From contig JAIUOO010000004.1 of the NCBI GenBank assembly GCA_020161695.1, positions 124,001 to 188,000 of the forward strand: DNA of 64,000 bases. Reading direction: 5' to 3'. A program made the translations under genes and the position numbers. Numbering within the stretch: the stretch's first letter is position 1; each line of letters starts with the position of its first letter. The notes beneath the pieces were generated by a model. That model saw only the letters and a program-made list of their open reading frames with translations, had not been told where the DNA came from and ran no database searches. Source of the stretch: Pseudomonadota bacterium (GTDB taxonomy: Bacteria; Pseudomonadota; Alphaproteobacteria; Rhizobiales; Phreatobacteraceae). Positions 52,835 to 60,302 of this stretch are shown here, in pieces.

Positions 52835-53487
52835 GAGAAGGGCGGCGGCACGACGGTCACGACGTCAACCAGCAGCAGGCTGGCCGAGGCGAATGGTTGC
52901 GGGGCGCCGCGGGCGGTCTCGACGATGCGCGAGGCGCATTCGCGCGCCTCGGGCATGCCGTCGAGGACGAGGCTGGCAATGACATCGGGGCTGCCCACGC
53001 CGGGCAACGTCTCGCGTGTCGCGGTCGCCAGCACGCGGTCTATGGCGATGCGCCGGGGATCGAGATCGGTCCGTGCGCCCAGCCATTCCGCCAGGCGAGT
53101 GGCGGGATCATTGGATGCGCTGCGAGTGGCTGAGCCGGCGATGAGGATAAGTCTGGCGTGTCCCGTCGGCGGCCGCCTGCCTTCCGCGATCTGGCAGAGC
53201 GTGATGGCGCGCATGAAGTTGAGCTCATCGGCGGGAAGGGCGGCGGCCGCGGGCGAGGCGAGTGCTGCCGCCATCGCCGCGTCGTCGGCGAACCAGAGTT
53301 CGGCCATGCCATCGACGCCAAATCCGTCGCCTGCGATCGTCCAGGCGTCGAGACCATGGTTCTGCCGATAGCCGAGAATGTTCGGCATGCCCGCGGCGAT
53401 GGCGCGATGCCGGCCCTTCCAGTGCGCCGAGAAGGCGTGCCGGTCCAGATCGTCCCGGCGCGCGAAGATGGTGATCCGCTTGATCAT
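52831..53487 (-). CDS. EthD-domain protein (two-domain, second domain diverged)
   Basis: 218 residues from ATG 53487, which gives the family opening IKRITIFARRDDLD. N-terminal EthD domain with FSAHWKGRHRAIAAGMPNILGYRQNH and VDGMAELWFADDAAM. The C-terminal half (about 110-215) looks like a second, degraded copy of the dimeric alpha-beta-barrel fold. EthD proteins are small ligand-binding or cyclase/isomerase-type barrels. The namesake accompanies ether-degrading cytochrome P450, but most have no known reaction. First gene of the operon with the TIM-barrel protein, with regulon site B 29 bp upstream. Confidence 0.82.
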   Translation of the reverse strand: MIKRITIFARRDDLDRHAFSAHWKGRHRAIAAGMPNILGYRQNHGLDAWTIAGDGFGVDGMAELWFADDAAMAAALASPAAAALPADELNFMRAITLCQIAEGRRPPTGHARLILIAGSATRSASNDPATRLAEWLGARTDLDPRRIAIDRVLATATRETLPGVGSPDVIASLVLDGMPEARECASRIVETARGAPQPFASASLLLVDVVTVVPPPFS

Positions 53488-53515
53488 GGTGCAAGCCCAT
53501 CCGCCATGCGTGCAG

Positions 53516-53529
53516 ATTAACAAGTTAAT
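53516..53529. promoter_or_regulatory. Regulon site B (ATTAAC-AA-GTTAAT)
   Basis: The most symmetric member of the set, part of the perfect 18-bp palindrome AGATTAACAAGTTAATCT (53514-53531), 29 bp before the leftward EthD gene. The minus-strand TAGATT at its outer edge could serve as that gene's -10. Confidence 0.7.
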
Positions 53530-53589
53530 CTAAAATTGCCCAGGCGGCTGGTGCGTGCCTGCATCCCGGCGGATCGATAGCGGTCATAA

Positions 53590-53603
53590 ATTATCATGTT
53601 ACG
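53590..53603. promoter_or_regulatory. Regulon site C (ATTATC-AT-GTTACG)
   Basis: Second copy in the same divergent intergenic region, 65 bp before the rightward EthD-like gene, with its centre about 74 bp from that of site B. Two sites on the two sides of the region would let one regulator control both directions. Confidence 0.6.
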
Positions 53604-53667
53604 CTTCTGTCGCGGCCGGGCTATATCGCGACGTGTCTGGCTGCCGCATCTTCCGGGAGGACCGTCG

Positions 53668-54366
53668 ATGACCGTACTCGCTTTCCTGCGCGCATCGGAC
53701 GAAGCAGCCAGCGCCGATTTCCGCCGCTGGGTCGTCTCGGACTTCGGGGCCCGCCTTGCCGACCCTGCTTCCGGCCTGACGCGCGCTATCGTGACGGTCT
53801 GTGCGGCATCGCCCGACGGGCCGGATGGCCTCGACCTGCCGGCGACGATGCGGCTGAACGGCAGCAACACCCAGCCGTGGCCGGGCTATGACGCGGCGCT
53901 CACGCTGGAGGGACCGGACGAGGCCGTCGCGGCGTGCTGGGCCGGCGAAATGGCGGCCCGGACGGATCTTCGGCACGTCTACCGAGTCAGCGAGCGGGTC
54001 ATGATCGACAAGGGGCGCATCACGCCCGGCCGCCCGTCCAACGGCATGACCTACATGCGCGGCATCCATTTCCACGCAGACCTGCCGCGCTCGGCGTGGG
54101 AGCGTTCGTGGACTCTGCACGCGCCGCTGGCGATCAAGGTCCATGTCGGCGTGTCGCGCTATACGCAATGGTATGTCGAGGAGATCCTGTCCGAGGGATC
54201 GCCGGGCATTGGCGGCATCGCCGAACTGCATTTCCCCACCGTGAAGGACATGGTGGAGGGCTTTTTCGACTCGCCGCGCGGGCGCGACGAGATCGCCCAG
54301 GATACCCGGCACTTCATCGCCGGTGGGCCGCCCCGCCTGTTCGCGGAGCAGCACATCTTCGTGTGA
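53668..54366 (+). CDS. EthD-like protein (two-domain)
   Basis: 232 residues from ATG 53668 (GGGAGG before it). The N-terminal half (MTVLAFLRASDEAASADFRR) is a diverged dimeric alpha-beta-barrel. The C-terminal half is a clearer EthD domain: GMTYMRGIHFHADLPRSAWE, HAPLAIKVHVGVSRYTQWY, GIGGIAELHFPTVKDMVEGF. It differs from the other EthD genes here, being closer to proteins of unknown function in aromatic clusters. It is divergent from the first EthD gene across sites B and C, and its end converges on the aldo/keto reductase gene. Confidence 0.72.
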   Translation: MTVLAFLRASDEAASADFRRWVVSDFGARLADPASGLTRAIVTVCAASPDGPDGLDLPATMRLNGSNTQPWPGYDAALTLEGPDEAVAACWAGEMAARTDLRHVYRVSERVMIDKGRITPGRPSNGMTYMRGIHFHADLPRSAWERSWTLHAPLAIKVHVGVSRYTQWYVEEILSEGSPGIGGIAELHFPTVKDMVEGFFDSPRGRDEIAQDTRHFIAGGPPRLFAEQHIFV

Positions 54367-54375
54367 CGGGCCGGA

Positions 54376-55326
54376 TCAGCGGATCGTGTCGATCGCCGCG
54401 AGTTCCTCCGCGGTCAGTGTCCAGCCGGCGGCGACGACATTGGCCGTCACCTGTTCCGGCCGCGACGCGCCGGCGATGACGCTGGACACGAAACCGCGCG
54501 ACAGCAGCCAGCCGAAGGCGAGTTCGAGGATCGTGCGGCCGCGCTCCCTCGCGAAGGCTTCCAGCGCCTCCACACGGTCGAAATAGTCGTTGCTGAGCAG
54601 CCGCTTCGATTCCCGCTCCAGCCATGGCGCGTTGGGCGTCGCGAGCCGCGATCCGGCGGGCAGGTCCATGCCGCGCTTGTACTTCCCGCTCAGGAAGCCG
54701 TTGGCCAGCGGGAAGAACGGCAGCAGGCCGATGCCGTAGCGTTCGAGATAGCGCTGATGCTCCGCCTCGATGCCGCGGGTCATCAGCGAATACTCGGCCT
54801 GGGTGGACACGAAGCCCTCGATGCCGAGCTTCTGCGCGGTCCAGTGAGCCTCCACCGTCTCGGCGGGCGTCATGTTCGACGAGCCGACATAGCGCACCTT
54901 GCCGGCGCGCCGCAGGTCTTCGAGCGCGCGCAGCGTCTCGTCGATCGGCGTCGCCGGGTCGGCCTTGTGCAGCTGGTAGAGGTCGATCCAGTCGGTCTTC
55001 AGCCGCTTCAGGCTCGCCTCGGCAGCGCGGACGATGTAGTCGCGGCTCGCGCCTTTCATCCGGTCGCCCGCGCCCATCGGCATGCCGAATTTGGTGGCCA
55101 GCACGATGTCCTTGCGCCGTTCGCCGAAGATTTCGCCCATCAGCGTCTCGGAGCCGCCCTGGTTGCCATAGACGTCGGCCGTGTCGAACAGGGTGATGCC
55201 GGCGTCGAGCGCGGCGTGAATGACGGCGCGCGATTCCTCCCGGTCGAGCCGGAGGCCGAAATTGTTGCAGCCGAGGCCGATGGCCGAGACGCTGAGGCCG
55301 GAACGGCCGAGGGTGCGCAACTGCAT
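54376..55326 (-). CDS. Aldo/keto reductase
   Basis: 316 residues from ATG 55326. (alpha/beta)8 NADPH-dependent reductase of the YghZ/Kv-beta-like type: the catalytic tetrad residues are visible as Asp and Tyr in ITLFDTADVYGNQGG, Lys in IVLATKFGMP and His in DLYQLHKADP. The NADPH site lies in the C-terminal VSSVIAGASRPEQVTANV. It reduces a ketone or aldehyde, or runs in reverse. It is placed 31 bp downstream of the old-yellow-enzyme gene in the same direction, so the two would act on the same unsaturated carbonyl compound. Confidence 0.9.
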   Translation of the reverse strand: MQLRTLGRSGLSVSAIGLGCNNFGLRLDREESRAVIHAALDAGITLFDTADVYGNQGGSETLMGEIFGERRKDIVLATKFGMPMGAGDRMKGASRDYIVRAAEASLKRLKTDWIDLYQLHKADPATPIDETLRALEDLRRAGKVRYVGSSNMTPAETVEAHWTAQKLGIEGFVSTQAEYSLMTRGIEAEHQRYLERYGIGLLPFFPLANGFLSGKYKRGMDLPAGSRLATPNAPWLERESKRLLSNDYFDRVEALEAFARERGRTILELAFGWLLSRGFVSSVIAGASRPEQVTANVVAAGWTLTAEELAAIDTIR

Positions 55327-55357
55327 GGCGTGGTCCTTATGCAAGTCTGGCGGCGCG

Positions 55358-56509
55358 TCAGAGACGGCCTTCGCGAATCTGGCGCATCAGGCTTTCGCGC
55401 TTGGCGAGCCAGTGGCCGTGGCGGAAGTTGATGGTCTCGAAATTGGGGTCGCAGCCGAGCGCCTGCGCCGCGTGCGTCGCCCAGTTCGGGTCGAGCAGCG
55501 CTTCGCGGCCGATCGCGACGAGGTCGGCCTGCCCGTTGCGCAGGATCGCTTCCGCCTGCGGTCCGTCGAGGATGACGCCGACGGCCTGCGTGCGGATGCC
55601 GGCTTCCCGGCGGATGCGCTCCGAGAAGGGCACCTGGAAGCCGAGGCCACGCGGCACGTTGGTGTTGCGCGTCTCCTCCGCAAGGCCACCGGAGGAGCAA
55701 TCGATGACATCGACGCCGACTGCCTTCAGACGCTCGGCGAGCACCACGGAATCGTCGAGGTTCCAGCCGTCGACCGAACCGTCCACGGCCGAGATGCGCA
55801 CGAATAGCGGCTTTTCCGTAGGCCAGGCGCGGCGGACCGCAGCAGCGTAGTCGATGCACATGCGCATGCGGTTGTCGCGCGACCCGCCATAGGCGTCCGT
55901 GCGCTTGTTGGAGACGGGCGAGAGGAAGCTGGCGACGAGGTAGCCGTGGCCGAAATGCAGCTCCAGCGCGTCGAAGCCGGCGGCGTCGGCGCGCAGGGCG
56001 GCATCGACGAACATCCGCTCCGTCGCGGCGATATCCTCGACGGTCATTTCCTCCGGCACGGACCATTCCGCGCTCGGCGCCAGCGGGCTCGGCCCGACCC
56101 GCCGCCAGGGCTCGCCGGTGGCCGCCAGCGCCTCCATGGACAGCGCCCGGCCGCCCTCCCAGAGCGCCTCCGAGCCAGCCTTGCGGCCGGCATGGGCCAG
56201 CTGCACGCCGATGCGCCCGCCGACGGAATGGACGAAATCGGTGATGCGCCGGAACGGCGCGATCTGGGCATCGTCCCACAGGCCGACATCCTTGATGCCG
56301 ATCCGCGCGCGCGGATCGACAGCCGTGCTTTCGACGAAGACCAGTCCCGCGCCACCAATGGCGAAACGGCCGAGATGAACCACGTGCCAGTCCCCGGGAA
56401 TGCCGAAATCGGCGTTGTGCTGGCACATCGGCGAGATCACGACGCGGTTCTTCAGCGTCAGGTCGCGCAGCGTGATGGGCTGGAACAGAAGCGGGGTCTC
56501 GGCAGTCAT
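55358..56509 (-). CDS. Old yellow enzyme family ene-reductase (YqjM class)
   Basis: 383 residues. FMN-dependent barrel with KNRVVISPMCQHNAD (the Cys of the thermophilic-like OYE class), GVQLAHAGRKA, LHFGHGYLVASFLSPVSNKR with DAYGGS (the first His replaced or shifted relative to the usual IHAAHGYL) and the FMN-phosphate segment LVAIGREALLDPNW. These enzymes reduce the C=C bond of alpha,beta-unsaturated ketones and aldehydes, and some act in cyclic terpene or xenobiotic breakdown. It leads the operon with the aldo/keto reductase, with regulon site D 74 bp upstream. Confidence 0.9.
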   Translation of the reverse strand: MTAETPLLFQPITLRDLTLKNRVVISPMCQHNADFGIPGDWHVVHLGRFAIGGAGLVFVESTAVDPRARIGIKDVGLWDDAQIAPFRRITDFVHSVGGRIGVQLAHAGRKAGSEALWEGGRALSMEALAATGEPWRRVGPSPLAPSAEWSVPEEMTVEDIAATERMFVDAALRADAAGFDALELHFGHGYLVASFLSPVSNKRTDAYGGSRDNRMRMCIDYAAAVRRAWPTEKPLFVRISAVDGSVDGWNLDDSVVLAERLKAVGVDVIDCSSGGLAEETRNTNVPRGLGFQVPFSERIRREAGIRTQAVGVILDGPQAEAILRNGQADLVAIGREALLDPNWATHAAQALGCDPNFETINFRHGHWLAKRESLMRQIREGRL

Positions 56510-56582
56510 GGCGGTTCCTCGGCGGCGAAGGGCAGCAATGCGTTAGCTGCCGGCGGTCGCGGAGCCCTCTTCCGGGGCATTG

Positions 56583-56596
56583 ATTATCATGTTAAT
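56583..56596. promoter_or_regulatory. Regulon site D (ATTATC-AT-GTTAAT)
   Basis: Lies in the divergent region between the ene-reductase gene (start 56509) and the short EthD gene (start 56679). It differs from the perfect site B at one half-site position and the spacer. The surrounding 20 bp are AT-rich against a GC-rich background. Confidence 0.65.
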
Positions 56597-56678
56597 TACT
56601 GAGAGGCGCGTGTCAATCACCGAAGGCTGCCGACAGCGCAGCCGGCACTGGCGCGCGATGCAATGAGGAAACGTCGCC

Positions 56679-57020
56679 ATGATCAAGCGCATTACCATCC
56701 TGACCCGCAAGGACGGCATGTCCGACGAGGAGTTCGGTCGCCGCTGGCACGGCCAGCATGCCGAGATGGTCCGCAATCTTCCCGGCGTCTGCGGCTATAC
56801 GCAGAACAAGGTGCTGCCCGCCGCGGGCACTCCCGCCGACCCGGTGCGCCGCGTGGATGGTTTCGCGGAAATCTGGTTCGAGAGCGCCGACGCGATGGCG
56901 TCAGCGCTGGCATCGCCGCAATGGACCGCGATCGTCGCCGATGCCCATGAGTTTCTCGGCGCCATGGCCGGCTATTCGATCGACGAGCGGGTCGTCGTCC
57001 CGGTTTCGCCGCGCGGCTGA
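56679..57020 (+). CDS. EthD-domain protein (single domain)
   Basis: 113 residues from ATG 56679 (GAGGAA 8 bases upstream). A complete single EthD domain: IKRITILTRKDGMSDEEFGRR, WHGQHAEMVRNLPGVCGYTQN and VDGFAEIWFESADAMASAL. The opening is nearly the same as in the gene at 52831, which shows the two derive from one ancestor. Probably forms a dimer. Reaction unknown. It diverges from the ene-reductase across site D and converges on the two-domain EthD gene with a 44-bp gap. Confidence 0.86.
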   Translation: MIKRITILTRKDGMSDEEFGRRWHGQHAEMVRNLPGVCGYTQNKVLPAAGTPADPVRRVDGFAEIWFESADAMASALASPQWTAIVADAHEFLGAMAGYSIDERVVVPVSPRG

Positions 57021-57064
57021 CGGGGTGCGGCATTGCGACCCGGCGGGACTTGCCCGCCGGTCGT

Positions 57065-57754
57065 TCAGGCGATGCGGTGCGTCTCGACCAGAAAGGTCGT
57101 GATCTTGTCGATGAACGACAGCGCGTGCGTTTGCGTGATGGCGGCCTGCGGCGAGGCAAATGCCGTCTTGATCGCCTCGGCATCCGGGAACCACAGCTCG
57201 ACGATGCCGTCGACCGGCACGTCCTCGTAGCTCGCCTTCCGCGCCATCGCGGCATAGCGGTCCAGCACGACATTCTGGCTGTAGCCGCGCAGTCCGGGCA
57301 GGTGGGGCACGTCGGCCGCGTGCTTGCCACGCCATTCGTGCCGGAACCGGTCCTCGTCGATATCCGGGCGCCGGGTCAGGATCGACATGCGCTTGACGGC
57401 GGGTCCGGCCGCCGCGTCGAAGGGCACGACGACGTGCTTTTCGCAGACCACCAGACGGATATCGTCGGTATAGGTCTTCACGTCGCCGATGGTGGGCTGG
57501 AACTGCTGCGAAGCCAACGCGGCGTTCATGTCCTCGATGCTGTCGAAGACGATTTCGGAGAAGCCGTCGACCTCCCAGCCGCCACGCGCATGGTCGATGC
57601 CGAGCTGCGAGGCGTCGGTCACATAGTGGTGGTAATATTCCCTCAGACGCGGCAGCCGGGCCGCCAGCGGGCCATGGATTTCGCGCCAGTGATGGCGGAA
57701 CTCCGCGATGGTCATGGAGCTCTTGCGCTTCAGGATACCGATCCGGCTGATCAT
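57065..57754 (-). CDS. EthD-domain protein (two full tandem domains)
   Basis: 229 residues from ATG 57754 (GGGAA 7-8 bases before). An ATG at 57760 lies too close to that site. Two EthD domains in a row: residues 1-115 (ISRIGILKRKSSMTIAEFRH, WREIHGPLAARLPRLREYYH, VDGFSEIVFDSIEDM) and 120-229 (VKRMSILTRRPDIDEDRFRH, WRGKHAADVPHLPGLRGYSQ, VDGIVELWFPDAEAI). Both keep the H-G/A and VDG-x-E signatures, so this is an intramolecular dimer. Regulon site E lies 108 bp upstream in the region shared with the ABC transporter. Confidence 0.86.
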   Translation of the reverse strand: MISRIGILKRKSSMTIAEFRHHWREIHGPLAARLPRLREYYHHYVTDASQLGIDHARGGWEVDGFSEIVFDSIEDMNAALASQQFQPTIGDVKTYTDDIRLVVCEKHVVVPFDAAAGPAVKRMSILTRRPDIDEDRFRHEWRGKHAADVPHLPGLRGYSQNVVLDRYAAMARKASYEDVPVDGIVELWFPDAEAIKTAFASPQAAITQTHALSFIDKITTFLVETHRIA

Positions 57755-58116
57755 GGTCATTTCCCTTGCCCGAGCAGGCCTCGGCGGCGACTTGCGCCGG
57801 GCCGGGTGCCGTAGCGTCCGCCTCGGGAAAATCCGCGGCGACGAGACGTGTCGCCAAAATCAATAACCTGTTAAATTTTTTTTCCAACCCCCTTGCGCCG
57901 ATCTGCCGCCGACCGTAGCGTTCCACATAACGCAGGCGGCAATCCTCGTTCTTTCGGCAGGATTGGCGATTTCCGGATCGGTTTCGACTGTCCGGATTGC
58001 ATTGGGCGCATGCACGCGCCGAATGCCGCACCAAGGATCGGCACATAAGCCGACCACTTCAAAACGACGCGCGATGCGTCATGGACCGGCGGGATGCCGG
58101 CCGGGAGGAGAAGACG
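57755..58116. other. Divergent regulatory region between EthD gene and LIV-type transporter
   Basis: About 360 bp without a gene. It contains regulon site E (57862-57875) followed by an eight-T run (57876-57883), several GC-rich dyads and the strong GGGAGGAGAAG ribosome site of the binding-protein gene at 58103. No small gene or known RNA is recognised. Confidence 0.6.
57862..57875. promoter_or_regulatory. Regulon site E (AATAAC-CT-GTTAAA)
   Basis: Fifth copy of the dyad, with perfect inner TAAC/GTTA halves. It lies between the leftward two-domain EthD gene and the rightward ABC transporter operon, 242 bp before the binding-protein start. Confidence 0.55.
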
Positions 58117-59313
58117 ATGCACAAGCGAAACATGTTCAAGATGGCCGCCGCGGCCGCTGTCCTGACGCTGACGGCCGGAACGGCCTTCGCGCAGGAGATC
58201 AAGATCGGCTTCAACGGCGACATCTCGGCCTCGCCCTCGGCGCAGAGCGGACAGGCCGGCGTGCTTGGCCTGCAGGCCGCGATCGACGACCTCAACGCAG
58301 CGGGCGGCCTGCTCGGCCGGCGCCTCTCGCTGGTCGTGCGCGATGACCTGTCGCAGCCGCCGCGCTCGATCCAGAACATGAGCGACCTGATCGACAACGA
58401 GCGCGTCTCGATGATCATCGGGCCGACCAATTCCGGCAACGCGCTGGCCTGGCGCCACATCCCGAACCAGAAGCGCATCCCGGTGATCGGCTTCTCGGGT
58501 TCGGCGACCGACATCACCAAGCCGATGGCTGCCGGCGCCGACAACTACATGTTCCGCGTCTCGATGGTCGACCGCCCGCAGGTAGCGGCGCTGATGGCCT
58601 ATGTGAAGCGCAACCCCGCCAGCAAGGTGGTCGGCTTCATGTTCGAGACCACCGGCTACGGCCAGGGCGGCCTGCGCGACATGCAGGAGATCGCCGCGAT
58701 GCACGGCATCCAGCCGGCCGCGACCGAGCGTTTCGCGGTCAACGACACCGACATGACATCGCAGCTCAACAAGCTGAAGGCGGCCGGCGTCGACACCCTC
58801 GTCGTGTGGGCGCAGGGCGCCCCGCTCGGCCACCTGCTGCGCAGCATGGAGAAGATCAACTACTTCCCGCGGCTGCTGACCTCGTGGGCGGCCGACAACA
58901 AGAGCTTCTACGATGCGGCCGGCCCCCAGCTCGCCGAGCGCGCCATCTTCCTGCGCACCGTGACCGACGAGCGTTCGGCGCGCCAGCAGCAGCTGTTCGA
59001 CCGGGTGTCGCCGCGCCTCGCCTCGACCTCTTCCTTCCCGTTCGCCGCCCATGCCTATGACGGCATGATGCTCTACGCCGCGGCCGTGCGGCAGGCCGGC
59101 ACGATCGACGGTCCGAAGGTGCGCGAGGCGCTGGAGAGCCTCCAGGGCCGCTACGACGGCATCATGAAGGCCTATGAGCGTCCGTTCTCGCGCACCGAGC
59201 GCGAGGGCCTGCTCGCCTCCGATTTCCGCTGGACGCACTGGAAGGACGGCCGCCTGGTCAATTACGGGGACGACGTCGTGCGCTCCCTCCGCCAGGAAGA
59301 CTTCCGCATGTGA
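58117..59313 (+). CDS. LIV-type ABC transporter substrate-binding protein (EthD-cluster system)
   Basis: 398 residues from ATG 58117 (GGGAGGAGAAG before it). Signal peptide MHKRNMFKMAAAAAVLTL, cut after AFA near AQEIKIG. Type I periplasmic binding fold: IGFNGDISASPSAQSGQAGV, AIDDLNAAGGLLGRRLSLV, SMIIGPTNSGNALA. Only distantly related to the binding protein at 24889, so it should carry a different ligand. First gene of a four-gene ABC operon. The neighbours suggest a hydrophobic ring compound or its acid as cargo. Confidence 0.88.
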   Translation: MHKRNMFKMAAAAAVLTLTAGTAFAQEIKIGFNGDISASPSAQSGQAGVLGLQAAIDDLNAAGGLLGRRLSLVVRDDLSQPPRSIQNMSDLIDNERVSMIIGPTNSGNALAWRHIPNQKRIPVIGFSGSATDITKPMAAGADNYMFRVSMVDRPQVAALMAYVKRNPASKVVGFMFETTGYGQGGLRDMQEIAAMHGIQPAATERFAVNDTDMTSQLNKLKAAGVDTLVVWAQGAPLGHLLRSMEKINYFPRLLTSWAADNKSFYDAAGPQLAERAIFLRTVTDERSARQQQLFDRVSPRLASTSSFPFAAHAYDGMMLYAAAVRQAGTIDGPKVREALESLQGRYDGIMKAYERPFSRTEREGLLASDFRWTHWKDGRLVNYGDDVVRSLRQEDFRM

Positions 59314-59377
59314 GCCCCATCGCGCCCGGCCAAGGCGCCGGGCGCGATCCTCCCGCGACGATCCCGGAGTGACCAAC

Positions 59378-60298
59378 GTGTCGGCGACCTATCTGCAGGC
59401 GCTGCTCAGCGGGCTGTCGGTCGGCGGCATCTATGCCCTGATCGCGCTGTCGTTCAGCATCACCTTCACGACCACCAAGACGCTGAACTTCTCGCAGGGC
59501 GAGTTCGTCTCCTTCGGCGCCTTCGTCGGCCTGTCGGTGCTGCTGCTGCTGTCCGGCACGTTCGATTTCAACGCCGTGCCGGCCGATGCCTCGGCTGGGC
59601 TGAAATTCCCGGCCGCCGTGGTAACCGCAGGCGTCCTGGTCGGCGTCGTCGGCATCTTCATCTTCCTGCTCGCCGTGCGCCCGTTCGCCGGCAAGCCCGG
59701 CATGTCCTGGGTGATGAGCACGATCGGTTTCGGCATCATCCTGCAGAGCCTTGGCCTCGTCGTGTGGGGGCCTGCCGTCGTCAACGTCCCGGCGCCGTTC
59801 GGCGAGGGCGTCATCCGCATCTTCGGGGCGGGGGTGCGCTCGCAGGAACTGGTCGTGCTCGTCTCGGCCATCGTCATCATGCTGGTCTTCGACCAGATCA
59901 TGCGCCGCTCGCTCCTCGGCAAGGCGATGAGGGCCGTGGCCTTCTCGCCGCAGGTCGCGAGTCTGATGGGCATTAACGTCACGCTGGTGATGGTCGGCGC
60001 CTTCGTCATGTCCGGCGTGCTCGCGGGCTTTGCCGGCGTCATGGTTGCGCCGATCTCGACCGCCTCGCTGTTCATGGGCCTCGGCTTCTCGCTGAAGGCT
60101 TTCGCAGGCGCGATCATCGGCGGCCTGAACAATCCGCGCGGCTGCATTTTTGGCGGCTTCATGCTCGGTGTCATCGAGTCCTTCGTCGGCCTCTGGCATT
60201 CCGAATGGCGGGAGATCTCGGTCTTCGTGCTGATCATCCTCGTGCTTGCCGTGCGGCCCGACGGCCTGTTCGGCGCGCGCACCGTGGACAAGGTGTGA
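59378..60298 (+). CDS. LIV-type ABC transporter permease (LivH family)
   Basis: 306 residues from GTG 59378, with GGAG 9 bases upstream. A GTG at 59369 would be too close to that site. Hydrophobic, about eight helices, with LLSGLSVGGIYALIALSFSI, TKTLNFSQGEFVSFGAFVGL and the C-terminal FAGAIIGGLNNPRGCIFGGF. It has a longer loop between helices 2 and 3 (LLLSGTFDFNAVPADASAGL) than its counterpart at 26182. It lies 4 bp before the fused permease-ATPase gene. Confidence 0.9.
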   Translation: MSATYLQALLSGLSVGGIYALIALSFSITFTTTKTLNFSQGEFVSFGAFVGLSVLLLLSGTFDFNAVPADASAGLKFPAAVVTAGVLVGVVGIFIFLLAVRPFAGKPGMSWVMSTIGFGIILQSLGLVVWGPAVVNVPAPFGEGVIRIFGAGVRSQELVVLVSAIVIMLVFDQIMRRSLLGKAMRAVAFSPQVASLMGINVTLVMVGAFVMSGVLAGFAGVMVAPISTASLFMGLGFSLKAFAGAIIGGLNNPRGCIFGGFMLGVIESFVGLWHSEWREISVFVLIILVLAVRPDGLFGARTVDKV

Positions 60299-60302
60299 GG
60301 CG

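Noticed and set aside
53668..54366. Reading this protein as a haem-degrading or antibiotic-biosynthesis monooxygenase (ABM fold)
   Set aside because: The dimeric alpha-beta-barrel fold is shared, but the RGIHFH, HxPLAxK and IAELHF spacing fits EthD-like proteins better. It is kept as EthD-like with lower confidence.
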